This document shows positions 45,094 through 54,168 of a stretch of 64,000 nucleotides of DNA, one piece after another. The stretch covers positions 1-64,000 of the forward strand of contig NZ_BSFK01000016.1 of assembly GCF_027922305.1 (NCBI RefSeq), in the 5' to 3' direction. The notes under the pieces were generated by a model, which did no database searches, was not told where the DNA came from, and saw only the letters and a program-made list of their open reading frames with translations. The DNA comes from Methylopila jiangsuensis. Lineage in GTDB: Bacteria > Pseudomonadota > Alphaproteobacteria > Rhizobiales > Methylopilaceae. Position 1 is the first letter of the stretch. Each line of letters begins with the position of its first letter. Position numbers and translations under genes: made by a program.

Positions 45094-45258
45094 AAGAGCC
45101 TGTCTGGAAATTGCCAGAGCCGCTGTCCAGATTTCGTCATGCCCGCGCGGAGCGCGGGTATCCACGATTTTTTGGTGGAACGCAGGCCTGAGCGTTCCAG
45201 TCGTGGATGCCCGAGACAAGCTCGGGCATGACGGAGAGCTCCAATTTCAAACGGCTTT
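45094..45258. repeat. Palindromic repeat element D (nested, largest copy)
   Basis: A REPIN-like pair (45135-45233) begins with CGTCATGCCCG and ends with CGGGCATGACG; the inner units carry CGGGTATCCACGA and TCGTGGATGCCCG, and the centre is another palindrome, TGGAACGC (45176-45183) with GCGTTCCA (45192-45199). Outer ends AGAGCCTGTCTGGAAATT (45095-45112) and the complement AAAGCCGTTTGAAATT (45243-45258) form imperfect terminal inverted repeats. It fills the gap between hemJ and hemE. Confidence 0.82.
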
Positions 45259-45266
45259 GACGGCTT

Positions 45267-46334
45267 TTAACCGGTCCGCCGCGCCCGCGCCACCAGCTGG
45301 GCCACATGCTCCGGGGGCGTGTGCTGCCGCACCCCGTGGCCGAGGTTGAGGATGAACGGGCCGGAGCCAAGGTCCCGGAGGCAGGCGTCCACGGCCGCGT
45401 CGAGCGCCGGGCCGCCGGCCATCAGCGCCAGCGGGTCCACGTTACCCTGCAGCGCCGCGCCCGCAGGGGCCGCGGCGCGGGCGGCCACCCGGTCCTCGGC
45501 GGTGGCGAGGCCGAAACCGTTCGCCGGCACCGCATGGGCGAAGGCGCCGAACTTGGCGCCGGCGCCGCGGGCGAAGGCGATGATCGGCGCGCCCGGAACC
45601 CTGGCCCGCACCCGCTCGCAGATCGCCGCGATCGGCTTCGTCGACCAGCGCTCGAATTCGGCCGGGGGCAGGTCGCCGCTCCAGCTGTCGAAGATCTGCA
45701 CCGCCTGCGCGCCCGCCTGAAGCTGCGCCACCAGATGGGCGGCGGAGGCTTCCACCAGCCGGTCGATCAGAACCTGGAAGGTCTCCGGCTCGCCATAGGC
45801 CAGCAGCCGCGCCGGCGCCTGCTCGTCGCCGCCCCGTCCGGCCACCATATAGGTCGCCACGGTATAGGGAGCCCCGCAGAAGCCGATCAGCGCGGTCTCG
45901 GGCGACAGCGCCGCCCGCGCCCGCGCCACGGTCTCGTAGACCGGCGACAGGAAGCCCAGGTCGATCTCGGGCTTCAGGCGGTCGAACTGGGCGAGCGTCG
46001 TCACCGGATCGAGGCGCGGGCCCTCGCCCTCCACGAAGCGCACGTCCTGTCCGAGCGCGTGCGGCACCACCAGGATGTCGGAGAACAGGATCGCCGCATC
46101 GAAGCCGTAGCGCCGGATCGGCTGCAGCGTCACCTCGGTGGCGAACTCCGGCGTGTAGCAGAGGTCGAGGAAGCTGCCGGCGCGGGCGCGCAGCTCGCGG
46201 TATTCGGGCAGATAGCGTCCCGCCTGCCGCATGAGCCAGATGGGCGGCGTCGGCAGCGTCTCGCCGGCGAGCGCCCTCAGGAACGGCGCCGTGTCGCCCT
46301 GATCCGGACCTGCCGTCCCCTGCTGGCTCACCAC
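45267..46334 (-). CDS. hemE: Uroporphyrinogen decarboxylase
   Basis: 355 residues with PIWLMRQAGRYLPEYR (substrate Args), the second motif IGFCGAPYTVATYM and the C-terminal GNVDP and LNLGHGV. It decarboxylates uroporphyrinogen III to coproporphyrinogen III. Two adjacent GTG codons (46334 and 46331) follow GAAGGAG; the first gives five and the second eight bases of spacing. Its start borders the probable origin. Confidence 0.97.
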   Translation of the reverse strand: MVSQQGTAGPDQGDTAPFLRALAGETLPTPPIWLMRQAGRYLPEYRELRARAGSFLDLCYTPEFATEVTLQPIRRYGFDAAILFSDILVVPHALGQDVRFVEGEGPRLDPVTTLAQFDRLKPEIDLGFLSPVYETVARARAALSPETALIGFCGAPYTVATYMVAGRGGDEQAPARLLAYGEPETFQVLIDRLVEASAAHLVAQLQAGAQAVQIFDSWSGDLPPAEFERWSTKPIAAICERVRARVPGAPIIAFARGAGAKFGAFAHAVPANGFGLATAEDRVAARAAAPAGAALQGNVDPLALMAGGPALDAAVDACLRDLGSGPFILNLGHGVRQHTPPEHVAQLVARARRTG

Positions 46335-46692
46335 GAAGGCTCCTTCTCTAAGAATCCTGAATCGACTCTTCTGCTTCTTTTTCTAGGGGGGCCGATTACA
46401 TCCATTCCAAGGGGTCCACAAGGCGTCCACAGAACATGCATCGTTAACCATGCGTTAACGCCTGTGGCGGCGCTTCGAAGCTGAAGGAGTCGAGGGGTTG
46501 TCCGCTCATTCCGTCCACCGGCGCCGGAATCCTGTCCCGGCGCGGATCGATGTTGATGAAAATCGCCCCTTCGGCCACTGTCCGCCCCGAAGCGGCGTTC
46601 GGGCGTTCCGTCGTCCACAGCCGTCCACCGCGGGATTCACGGCCTGTCCCGCGCCTCGCCCGCCTTTCCCCGTCCGGTCCCGCTGAACCGCC
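46335..46692. other. Probable chromosomal replication origin (oriC)
   Basis: This 358-base gap lies between divergent hemE and ppsR (RP001/DUF299), the place of the Caulobacter origin. It contains a TTAA-N7-TTAA CtrA-type site (46444-46458), five GANTC sites (46352, 46359, 46364, 46527, 46634) and five same-strand DnaA-box-like 9-mers with the TCCAC core (46412 GGGTCCACA, 46423 GCGTCCACA, 46511 CCGTCCACC, 46611 TCGTCCACA, 46621 CCGTCCACC), the first two 11 and the last two 10 bases apart. A pyrimidine-rich T-tract (46365-46385) is the nearest to an easily melted stretch. Flanking genes run away from it. All calls by eye. Confidence 0.78.
46444..46458. promoter_or_regulatory. CtrA-type binding site in the origin
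   Basis: TTAACCATGCGTTAA is an exact match to TTAA-N7-TTAA, and TTAACCAT is the favoured left half in Caulobacter. CtrA blocks initiation there. It lies between the first DnaA-box-like pair and the second group. Confidence 0.75.
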
Positions 46693-47553
46693 ATGCCCGT
46701 TCGCGCCTTCCATTTCCATCTGGTGTCCGACTCCACCGGCGAAACGCTGGTGGCGGTGGCCCGCGCCGCGGTGTCCCAATACGAGGACGTCGCCGGCGTC
46801 GAGCATGTCTATCCGCTGGTGCGCTCGGCCCGGCAGCTCGACCGGGTGCTGGGCGAGATCGCCGACGATCCGGGCATCGTGCTCTACACGCTGGTGGAGG
46901 AGGAGCTGATCGAGCGGCTGGAGACCCGCTGCCGGGCGCTCGGCTGCCCCTGCCTGCATGTGCTGGAGCCGGTGTTCGCGCTGCTGCGCTCCTATCTCGG
47001 GGCCGAGAAGACCAAGCTGCCGGGCGCCCAGCACGCCCTCAACGCCGACTATTTCAAGCGCATCGACGCGCTGAACTTCACCATGGCCCATGACGACGGC
47101 CAGTTCACCGAGGGCATGGCCGACGCGGACGTGATCCTGCTCGGCGTCAGCCGCACCTCCAAGACGCCGACCTCGATCTACCTGGCCAACCGGGGCGTGA
47201 AGACCGCGAACATCCCGCTCATCCCCGATCTGCCGCCGCCGCACGGGCTGGAGAAGCTGCGCAAGCCGCTGATCGTGGGCCTGATCGCCACGCCCGAGCG
47301 GATCGTCGCCATCCGCCACAACCGCATCCTCGGGCTCGAGGGCGGCATGGAGGGACGGCTGCAGGACGACGCCTATGTGGACCCGGAGGCGGTGGCGGCC
47401 GAGATTTCCGCCTCCCGCCGCTTCTGCGCCCGCTACGGCTGGCAGACCATCGACGTCACCCGCCGCTCCATCGAGGAGACGGCCGCCGCCGTGCTCTCCA
47501 TGCTGAGCGAGCACCGCGCCAAACGCTTCGCCGAACACATCGCCACCACATGA
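46693..47553 (+). CDS. ppsR: Pyruvate, phosphate dikinase/PEP synthase regulatory protein (DUF299)
   Basis: 286 residues with [13 protein letters not shown] at the start and the P-loop GVSRTSKT (151-158) of the bifunctional kinase/phosphorylase family. The enzyme inactivates PEP synthase or PPDK by ADP-dependent phosphorylation and reverses this with phosphate. It is the first gene right of the origin and its stop overlaps maf (ATGA), starting a tightly packed group to dnaQ. Confidence 0.95.
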   Translation: MPVRAFHFHLVSDSTGETLVAVARAAVSQYEDVAGVEHVYPLVRSARQLDRVLGEIADDPGIVLYTLVEEELIERLETRCRALGCPCLHVLEPVFALLRSYLGAEKTKLPGAQHALNADYFKRIDALNFTMAHDDGQFTEGMADADVILLGVSRTSKTPTSIYLANRGVKTANIPLIPDLPPPHGLEKLRKPLIVGLIATPERIVAIRHNRILGLEGGMEGRLQDDAYVDPEAVAAEISASRRFCARYGWQTIDVTRRSIEETAAAVLSMLSEHRAKRFAEHIATT

Positions 47554-48164
47554 CGCTCTGGACCCTGCCCCACCCGCTCGCGCTCGCCTCCAAGAGCGCC
47601 ATCCGCGCCAGCATCCTCACCGGCGCCGGCCTGCCGGTGGAGACCCGGCCCGCCGACATCGACGAGCGGGCGGTGGAGGCGGAGCTGACCGGCGACGGCG
47701 CCTCGCCCGCGAACGTGGCGGGGGCGCTCGCCGCCGCCAAGGCGGTGGAGGTCTCGCTGCATCTCCCCGGCCGTCTGGTGGCGGGCGCCGACCAGACGCT
47801 GGCGCTGGGCTCCGAACGCTTCACCAAGCCCTCGGACCGGGAGGCGGGCCGCCGCCAGCTGGAGCGGCTGTCGGGGCGGTCCCACGTGCTGTCCTCCGGC
47901 GTGGCGCTCGCCATCGACGGCGTGGCGCTCTGGACCGAGGTGGAGCAGGCGCGCCTGACCATGCGGACGCTGTCGCCGGCCTTCATCGAGGCCTATCTGG
48001 ACGCGGCCGGCGACGGCGCGCGCCTGAGCGTCGGCGGCTACCAGTTCGAGGGCGTGGGCGCCCATCTGTTCGAGGCGGTGGAGGGCGACTTCTTCACCAT
48101 CCTCGGCCTGCCCCTGCTGCCGCTGCTTGCGGCGCTGCGCCGGGCCGGCGCGGTGGCGGCGTGA
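47550..48164 (+). CDS. maf: Maf family nucleotide pyrophosphatase
   Basis: 204 residues with [14 protein letters not shown], the ADQTLAL active-site stretch and [14 protein letters not shown]. Maf proteins hydrolyse non-canonical or modified nucleoside triphosphates and influence septation. The motif DQ in GADQTL is typical of the YceF/Maf-like branch. Overlaps ppsR by four bases and aroE by four bases. Confidence 0.93.
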   Translation: MTLWTLPHPLALASKSAIRASILTGAGLPVETRPADIDERAVEAELTGDGASPANVAGALAAAKAVEVSLHLPGRLVAGADQTLALGSERFTKPSDREAGRRQLERLSGRSHVLSSGVALAIDGVALWTEVEQARLTMRTLSPAFIEAYLDAAGDGARLSVGGYQFEGVGAHLFEAVEGDFFTILGLPLLPLLAALRRAGAVAA

Positions 48165-49003
48165 GCGCTCCCCGCGCCTGCGTGCTGGGCTGGCCGGTGC
48201 GTCAGTCCCGCTCGCCCATGATCCACGGCCACTGGCTGACGACGCTCGGCCTTCCCGGCTCCTACGAGCATGCGGAAGTGGCTCCCGAGGATTTCGAGGC
48301 CTTCGTGCGGGCCTTCGCCGCCAACGGCTTCGTGGGCGGCAACGTCACCGCGCCCCACAAGGAAGCCGCCTTCGCGCTGGTGGACGAGGCCGACGGCGAG
48401 GCGGGCGCGCTTCGCGCCGTCAACACGCTGTGGCTGGACGGCGGCCGGCTCCACGGCGCCAACACCGACGGCTTCGGCTTCCTGACCAATCTGGACGAGG
48501 CCGCCCCAGGCTGGGAGGGCGAACGTCAGACCGCGGTCGTCATCGGCGCCGGCGGCGCGGGGCGGTCGGTGGTCCATGCGCTCGGGCGCCGCGGCTTCGA
48601 CCGGGTGGCGGTGGTCAACCGCACCCGCGACAAGGCCGAGGCGGTGGCCGCGCTCGCCGGCCGCGCCGGGCGGGCCTTCGGCTTCGACGAGCTGTGGCGC
48701 GTGCTGCCGGACGCCGATCTGGTGGTGAACGCCACCTCGCTCGGCATGGCGGGCAAGGGCGCGCTCGAGGTTCATCTGGGCGAGCTGCCCGAGCGGGCGG
48801 TGGCGACCGACCTGATCTACGTGCCGCTGGAGACGCCGTTCCTCAGGGACGCCAAGGCGCGGGGCGTGCGGACGGTGGACGGGCTCGGCATGCTGCTGCA
48901 TCAGGCGGTTCCGGGCTTCGAGCGCTGGTTCGGCGCGCGGCCCGAGGTGACGCCGGAGCTGCGGGCGCGGGTCGTCGCCGACATCGCGGGCGTGGCGGCG
49001 TGA
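48161..49003 (+). CDS. aroE: Shikimate dehydrogenase
   Basis: 280 residues with the substrate site RQSRSPMIH, catalytic Lys in [11 protein letters not shown], and NADP-binding GAGGAGRS followed by VVNRTRDKA. It reduces 3-dehydroshikimate to shikimate for aromatic amino acids. GTG start overlaps the maf stop (GTGA) and its own stop overlaps the coaE GTG, so translation is coupled. Confidence 0.97.
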   Translation: MSAPRACVLGWPVRQSRSPMIHGHWLTTLGLPGSYEHAEVAPEDFEAFVRAFAANGFVGGNVTAPHKEAAFALVDEADGEAGALRAVNTLWLDGGRLHGANTDGFGFLTNLDEAAPGWEGERQTAVVIGAGGAGRSVVHALGRRGFDRVAVVNRTRDKAEAVAALAGRAGRAFGFDELWRVLPDADLVVNATSLGMAGKGALEVHLGELPERAVATDLIYVPLETPFLRDAKARGVRTVDGLGMLLHQAVPGFERWFGARPEVTPELRARVVADIAGVAA

Positions 49004-49587
49004 TCGTCCTCGGCCTCACCGGCTCCATCGGCATGGGCAAGTCCACCACCGCGCGGCTGTTCGCCGACGAAGGCGTGCCGGTGCACGACGCCGACGCCAC
49101 CGTGCACCGGCTCTACGCCGGCGAGGCGGCGCCTCTGATCGAGGCCGTCTTTCCCGGCGTGATCCGGGACGGCGTGGTCGACCGCAGGGAGCTGGGGACG
49201 AGGGTGATCGGGCGGCCCGAAGAGCTCGCGAAACTGGAGGCGATCGTTCATCCTCTGGTGCGCCGCGCCGAGGCCGACTTTCTGGCCCGGGAGCGCGGGG
49301 GGGGCCGGCCGCTGGTGGTGCTGGACGTGCCGCTGCTGTTCGAGACCGGCCGCGCCGGCGCCGTGGACCATGTGGCCGTGGTCAGCGCCGGCGAGGACGA
49401 GCAGCGCCGCCGGGTGCTGGCGCGGCCCGGCATGACCGAGGAGACCTTCGCCGCCGTGCTGGCCCGCCAGACCCCCGACGCCGAAAAGCGCGCCCGCGCC
49501 CACAGCGTCATCGACACCTCCCGCGGGATCGAGGCGGCGCGCGATCAGGTGCGCGCCCTGATCGCGGCGCTGACCCACAAAGGCTGA
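49000..49587 (+). CDS. coaE: Dephospho-CoA kinase
   Basis: 195 residues, P-loop kinase with [10 protein letters not shown] near the N-terminus, [10 protein letters not shown] and the LLFETG lid. Last step of coenzyme A synthesis. GTG start at 49000 within the aroE stop. CoA supply is general, though this genome also uses CoA for oxalate activation. Confidence 0.96.
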   Translation: MIVLGLTGSIGMGKSTTARLFADEGVPVHDADATVHRLYAGEAAPLIEAVFPGVIRDGVVDRRELGTRVIGRPEELAKLEAIVHPLVRRAEADFLARERGGGRPLVVLDVPLLFETGRAGAVDHVAVVSAGEDEQRRRVLARPGMTEETFAAVLARQTPDAEKRARAHSVIDTSRGIEAARDQVRALIAALTHKG

Positions 49588-49592
49588 CGTCC

Positions 49593-50306
49593 ATGCGCGA
49601 GATCGTGCTCGACACCGAAACCACCGGCCTCGATCCCCTGAAGGGCGACCGGGTGGTGGAGATCGGCTGCGTGGAGCTGCTGAACCGCATCCCCACCGGC
49701 GGCCACTACCACGTCTACATCAACCCCGAGCGCGACATGCCGGACGAGGCGTTCCGGGTCCATGGCCTCTCGGCGGAGTTCCTGTCGGACAAGCCGGTCT
49801 TCGCCGACGTGATCGACGGCTTTCTCGACTTCATCGCCGAAGACGCGCTGGTGATCCACAACGCCGCCTTCGACGTGGGCTTCCTCAACATGGAGCTGAA
49901 GCGCTGCGGCCGGGAGGAGCTGTACTCCGACCGCATCGTCGACACGCTGCCTCTGGCGCGGCGGCGCAACCCCGGCGGCGGCGCCTCGCTCGACGCGCTG
50001 TGCCAGCGCTACGGCATCGACAACTCCAAGCGCACCAAGCACGGCGCGCTGCTCGACAGCGAAATCCTGGCGGAGGTCTATCTGGAGCTGCTGGGCGGCC
50101 GGCAGGCCTCGCTCGGCCTGTCGCCGCTGGACGCCCTCAACGCCCGCGGCCGGGTGCGCACGCCCCAGCGGCCGGTTCCGCTGCCGCCCCGCCTGACCGC
50201 CGAGGAGAACGCCGCCCACCTCGCCTTCATCGCGACGCTCGGAGGCGGATCGCCCGCCTGGCGGGAGTACCTGGAAGACCCGGAGGCCGCCGCCGCCGCA
50301 GAATGA
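49593..50306 (+). CDS. dnaQ: DNA polymerase III epsilon subunit (3'-5' exonuclease)
   Basis: 237 residues: exonuclease domain with Exo I LDTETTGLDP, Exo II HNAAFDVGFLN and Exo III HGALLDSEILA, then a shorter C-terminal part that would bind the alpha subunit. It proofreads replication. Last gene of the ppsR-maf-aroE-coaE-dnaQ group, ending in a two-way terminator shared with secB. Confidence 0.97.
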   Translation: MREIVLDTETTGLDPLKGDRVVEIGCVELLNRIPTGGHYHVYINPERDMPDEAFRVHGLSAEFLSDKPVFADVIDGFLDFIAEDALVIHNAAFDVGFLNMELKRCGREELYSDRIVDTLPLARRRNPGGGASLDALCQRYGIDNSKRTKHGALLDSEILAEVYLELLGGRQASLGLSPLDALNARGRVRTPQRPVPLPPRLTAEENAAHLAFIATLGGGSPAWREYLEDPEAAAAAE

Positions 50307-50327
50307 CGGGCTCGCCGCAGGACGCAT

Positions 50328-50366
50328 GAAAAAGGCCGCCGGGATGCGCTCCCGGCGGCCTTTTTC
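50328..50366. terminator. Bidirectional terminator between dnaQ and secB
   Basis: GGCCGCCGGG (50334-50343) pairs with CCCGGCGGCC (50351-50360), flanked by AAAAA before and TTTTT after, so it serves both convergent genes. Confidence 0.93.
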
Positions 50367-50388
50367 GGTTCCGTCGAACGGAAAAGGA

Positions 50389-50871
50389 TCAGTTCGGCGC
50401 GCCCTGCTGCTGGCGGGCGGCCTCGTCGGCGGCGCGGGCGCGGTAGAGCGCGGCGAAGTCCACCGGGTCGATCATCAGCGGCGGGAAGCCGCCGTTGCGC
50501 ACGGACTCGGCCACGATCTGGCGCGCGAACGGGAACAGCAGCCGGGGGCACTCGATCATGACCACCGGGTGAAGCTGATCCTCCGGGATGTTCACGATGT
50601 GGAACACGCCGCCGTAGAGCAGGTCGACGCGGAAAATCTGGGTGTCGCCGTCCTTGGCCTGGCCCTCGATCGCCAGCTCGACCTCGAAATCGTGCTCGCC
50701 GACCTTGCGGGCGTTCACGTTCACGCGGATCTCGATCTGCGGCGAGGTCTCGCGCGGCGCGAGCGAGCGCGGCGCGTTCGGGTTCTCGAACGAGATGTCC
50801 TTGGCGTACTGGGCGAGGACGTTGATCGCCGGCAGGGTGCTGGGGTCCGGGGCGCCGTTGGTGTTCGCCAT
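50389..50871 (-). CDS. secB: Protein-export chaperone SecB
   Basis: 160 residues with the SecB core: YAKDISFENPNAP, DLLYGGVFHI, HPVVMIECPRLLFPFAR and PPLMIDPVDFAALY. It keeps precursors unfolded and hands them to SecA. Gln-rich end (QQQ). The dnaQ/secB convergent arrangement near the origin is usual in Rhizobiales. Confidence 0.97.
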   Translation of the reverse strand: MANTNGAPDPSTLPAINVLAQYAKDISFENPNAPRSLAPRETSPQIEIRVNVNARKVGEHDFEVELAIEGQAKDGDTQIFRVDLLYGGVFHIVNIPEDQLHPVVMIECPRLLFPFARQIVAESVRNGGFPPLMIDPVDFAALYRARAADEAARQQQGAPN

Positions 50872-51014
50872 GGGTTAGGATCTTTCGCTGACGGAAGGGT
50901 CGCGGCCGGGCCGCGAAGCGCATCCGCGCCCAAGGCCCATGTTCGCGCGCGGCGTAACACAGGGCCGCGCGCGTCGGAAGTCCCGTCCTCCGAAAAGACG
51001 GGCGCGTCTCCGGC

Positions 51015-51467
51015 TCAGCGTTCGGTGCGCGCGGCGGGCTCGACCTCGCGCCATTCCCGCGCGTCCAGGTCGACCATCTCGGGCTTCGCGGCGGAACGCG
51101 GCCTCTGGGGCCGTGCGGCGGCCGGAGCCATCTCGCCCGTGAACAGCCAGCGGATGCGCCGCCGGGCTTCGGGAACCAGCGCCAGCAGGCCGAGCGCGTC
51201 GGTGAGGAAGCCCGGAACGGCGAACAGCAGGCCCGCGAGGCCGCGCATGCCGCGCGAGCCGTCGAGCGCCATGGACAGCACGCCGCCGCCGCGCCGCGCT
51301 TCGGCCCGCGCCTCGCGGATCAGCGAACCCAGCATGGCGATGCCGATCGCGGAGATCGCGACCTGCAGCAGGATGGCCTTTCCGACGCCGATGGCCGAGG
51401 CCACCAGGGCGAAGGCGACGATCTCGAGGATCGGCAGGGCCAGAAGCAGAGTAAGGATGCGCGGCAT
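51015..51467 (-). CDS. fxsA: FxsA family membrane protein
   Basis: 150 residues with three to four membrane segments and the FxsA pattern LPILEIVAF and GLLFAVPGFLTDALGLLALVP. FxsA overexpression relieves phage T7 exclusion in E. coli; its normal role is unknown. The ATG at 51467 (MPRILT) gives the standard N-terminus. Divergent from the Tim44-domain gene, as commonly in alphaproteobacteria. Confidence 0.88.
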   Translation of the reverse strand: MPRILTLLLALPILEIVAFALVASAIGVGKAILLQVAISAIGIAMLGSLIREARAEARRGGGVLSMALDGSRGMRGLAGLLFAVPGFLTDALGLLALVPEARRRIRWLFTGEMAPAAARPQRPRSAAKPEMVDLDAREWREVEPAARTER

Positions 51468-51690
51468 TGACGTGTCCGTGAACGAGCTTGGCGAAACAGG
51501 CCGCCATGCTCCATGTGGGGAGGCGCAGGGCGCCCGCAAGGCCCTCGCGCTTCACGGCTTCGCGTCGGGCCGGGAGGCGTTCCGTTCCCGCGCGGCGACG
51601 ATCCGACTGGATCGACGCGCGGGCGCGGCACATATAGACCATGACGGACAGGCGGCGACGGGCCGCGCACGACACCAGTTGCGAGACCAG

Positions 51691-52407
51691 ATGAACGACG
51701 GCATCGACATCTACACGATCATCATCCTCGTGTTGGCGGTCTTCATCTTCTTCAAGCTGCGCTCCGTGCTCGGAACGCGGACCGGCCACGAGCGGCGCCC
51801 CACCGACCTGTCCCGCGGACCCCAGCCGGACGCCCCGCCCGCCAACGACCGGCCCACGCTGCAGCCCCAGCGGCCGTCCGAGCCCGTGCGGGACGCGGAT
51901 CCGCTGGACGACGCGCCCCCCGCGGACCGTTGGGCCGGCGTCGCCGCGCCGGACAGCGCGGTGGCCCGCGGCCTCGATCAGATCGCCGAGAGCGAGCGGG
52001 ACTTCGATCCGCGCCAGTTCCTGGCCGGCGCCCGCGCGGCCTACGAGATGATCGTCACCGCCTTCGCCGCCGGCGACCGCAAGGCGCTGAAGCCGCTGCT
52101 GGCGAAGGAGGTGTTCGACGGGTTCGACGCCGCCATCTCCGCCCGGGAGGCCCGCGGCGAGACGGTGGAATCCCGCTTCGTGGCGATCGAGAAGGCGGAG
52201 CTGACCGCCGCCGAGACCTCGGGCCGCGCCGCCCAGCTCACGGTGCGGTTCGTCTCCCAGGTCATCAGCGCGACCCGCGACCGCGCCGGCGAGGTGATCG
52301 ACGGCAGCCCGACCGAGATCGCCGATCTGGTGGACGTCTGGACCTTCGCCCGCGACCTCAACGCCCGCGATCCGAACTGGCGTCTCGTGGCGACCGAAGC
52401 GGTCTGA
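51691..52407 (+). CDS. Tim44-like domain protein (TimA type)
   Basis: 238 residues: N-terminal membrane helix (about 7-24), a Pro/Arg-rich linker (30-90) and a C-terminal Tim44 domain (about 100-235), related to the C-terminal part of mitochondrial Tim44. The alphaproteobacterial homologue TimA is membrane associated, and its role is not settled. The fxsA/Tim44/mltA/smr order with secB is conserved in the group. Confidence 0.9.
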   Translation: MNDGIDIYTIIILVLAVFIFFKLRSVLGTRTGHERRPTDLSRGPQPDAPPANDRPTLQPQRPSEPVRDADPLDDAPPADRWAGVAAPDSAVARGLDQIAESERDFDPRQFLAGARAAYEMIVTAFAAGDRKALKPLLAKEVFDGFDAAISAREARGETVESRFVAIEKAELTAAETSGRAAQLTVRFVSQVISATRDRAGEVIDGSPTEIADLVDVWTFARDLNARDPNWRLVATEAV

Positions 52408-52431
52408 TCCGACGACCGGAGGCCGCGTCCC

Positions 52432-53574
52432 ATGTCCGTCCGCGCCGCCGTGGCGCTCGTTCTCGCGCTCGCCGGCGTTTCGCCCGCGGGCGCGCAGTCG
52501 TTCGAGCGGGGGCTCGAGCCCGTCCGCTTCGCCGATCTGAACGGCTGGGCCCAGGACGATCCCTCGCGGGCCTTCGCCGCCTTCCGCGTCTCCTGCCGGA
52601 CCATGCTGGCCGGCGCGCCGCCCTTGCGCGCCGCGCTTCCCCCGCCCCCTGCCCTCACGCCCGTGTGCGAGGCCGCGCTCGCCAAAGCGCGCCCGGACCC
52701 CGCGTCCGCCCGCGCCTTCTTCGAGCGCTGGTTCCGGCCGTACCGGGCAGGACGTGGAATCCTCACCGGCTATTACGAGCCCGAGGCGCGGGGCTCGCTC
52801 CACCGCACCGCCCGCTTCGACACGCCGCTGCTGGCGCGCCCGGCCGATCTGGTGGACCTCGCCGACGGCGCGCCGCGCCCCGCGGGCGTGCCGGCGGAGC
52901 TGACGGCGGCGCGTAGGACCGCCCAAGGCCACGCCCCCTTCCCCACCCGCGCCGAGATCGAGGACGGCGCGCTCGGGCCCGACGCGAAGCCGCTGGTCTG
53001 GCTCGAGCGGGTCGACGCCTTCTTCGTCCACATCCAGGGCTCCACCCGGGTCCGGCTTGACGACGGCGCGGTGATCCGCATCGCTTATGACGGCCGCAAC
53101 GGCCGGCCGTTCACGCCGATCGGCCGGCTTCTGGTGCAGCGGGGCGAGATGGCGAAGGACGTGGCCTCCATGCAGGCGCTGCGCGCGTGGCTCGCCGCCC
53201 GGCCGGCGGAGGGCCGCGCGGTGATGCGCGAGAACCAGTCCTACATCTTCTTCAAGGTCGACACGGCGCTGAAGCCGTCCGACGGCCCGAGGGGCGCGCA
53301 GGCCGCGCCGCTCACCGACGGGCGCAGCATGGCGGTCGACCGCACCCGCTGGGCCTATGGCCTTCCCTTCTGGATCGAGGGCCGGCTTCCGCCGGCGGGC
53401 GGCGGGGGTCCTCTGCGCCGGCTCGTGATCGCGCAGGACACCGGCTCCGCGATCCTTGGCCAGGCGCGCGGCGACTATTTCGTCGGCTCCGGCGACGCCG
53501 CGGGCGCGATCGCCGGAGGCATGCGGGAGCAGACCGAATTCGTCGTTCTGCTCCCGCGCGCGGACCGGCCATGA
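52432..53574 (+). CDS. mltA: Membrane-bound lytic murein transglycosylase A
   Basis: 380 residues with a signal peptide (AALVLALAGVSPAGA-type, cleaved after GAQ region), MltA domain with GILTGYYEP, and the C-terminal 3D domain with the aspartates of IAQDTGSAI and VGSGDAAG. It cleaves peptidoglycan to 1,6-anhydromuropeptides. No lipobox cysteine was seen, so it may be soluble in the periplasm. The stop overlaps the Smr gene (ATGA). Confidence 0.94.
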   Translation: MSVRAAVALVLALAGVSPAGAQSFERGLEPVRFADLNGWAQDDPSRAFAAFRVSCRTMLAGAPPLRAALPPPPALTPVCEAALAKARPDPASARAFFERWFRPYRAGRGILTGYYEPEARGSLHRTARFDTPLLARPADLVDLADGAPRPAGVPAELTAARRTAQGHAPFPTRAEIEDGALGPDAKPLVWLERVDAFFVHIQGSTRVRLDDGAVIRIAYDGRNGRPFTPIGRLLVQRGEMAKDVASMQALRAWLAARPAEGRAVMRENQSYIFFKVDTALKPSDGPRGAQAAPLTDGRSMAVDRTRWAYGLPFWIEGRLPPAGGGGPLRRLVIAQDTGSAILGQARGDYFVGSGDAAGAIAGGMREQTEFVVLLPRADRP

Positions 53575-54164
53575 TCGGGCGGGGCGGCGGGAGTCGCCGC
53601 CGCCGCCAGCTCTCCGCCGCCGAGCGCGCGCTGTGGGACAAGGTGGTGGAGACGGTGACCCCGCTTGCGCCCCGCGCCCGCGTCGAGGAGCCGGAGCCCG
53701 CGCCGAAGGAGGAGCCGAAGCCGGCGCCCCTCCCCTTCGCCGATCTTTCGTCGCCCGCTCCCGCCGCCCCTGCGCCTCCTCGCAAGTCCGCCGCGCCGCC
53801 GCTCGCGCCGCTGGAGCCGAAGCTGCGCCGCCGCCTCAGCCGGGGCGTGGTCGCGATCGACGCCCGCATCGACCTGCACGGCCTGCGGCAGGACGAGGCG
53901 CACCGGCGGCTCGCCACCTTCCTCGCTTCGGCGCAGGTCTCCGGCTGCCGGGTGGTGCTGGTCATCACCGGCAAGGGCCGGCCGGGGCAGGAGGTGGGCG
54001 ACTGGTACGGGCCGGAGCGCGGCGTGCTGCGCCGCTCGGTGCCCATGTGGCTGTCCTCGCCGGCGGCCCGCGGGCTGGTTGTGGGGTTCGAGACCGCGGA
54101 CGCCGTCCACGGCGGCGCGGGCGCGCTCTATGTGCGCATCCGCAAGGCGGGCGCGCTGCGCTGA
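53571..54164 (+). CDS. Smr domain protein
   Basis: 197 residues: a basic start, a Pro/Ala-rich linker (about 40-80) and a C-terminal Smr domain with DLHGLRQDEA and ITGKGRPGQ. Smr domains of MutS2-type are nickases or RNases; the stand-alone alphaproteobacterial form has no proven role. The start overlaps the mltA stop. It ends four bases from the convergent diguanylate cyclase. Confidence 0.91.
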   Translation: MIGRGGGSRRRRQLSAAERALWDKVVETVTPLAPRARVEEPEPAPKEEPKPAPLPFADLSSPAPAAPAPPRKSAAPPLAPLEPKLRRRLSRGVVAIDARIDLHGLRQDEAHRRLATFLASAQVSGCRVVLVITGKGRPGQEVGDWYGPERGVLRRSVPMWLSSPAARGLVVGFETADAVHGGAGALYVRIRKAGALR

Positions 54165-54168
54165 CGTT

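Noticed and set aside
45064-45219. N-terminal extension of hemJ
   Set aside because: The extra codons come from palindromic repeat D and HemJ proteins begin at the ATG at 45063.
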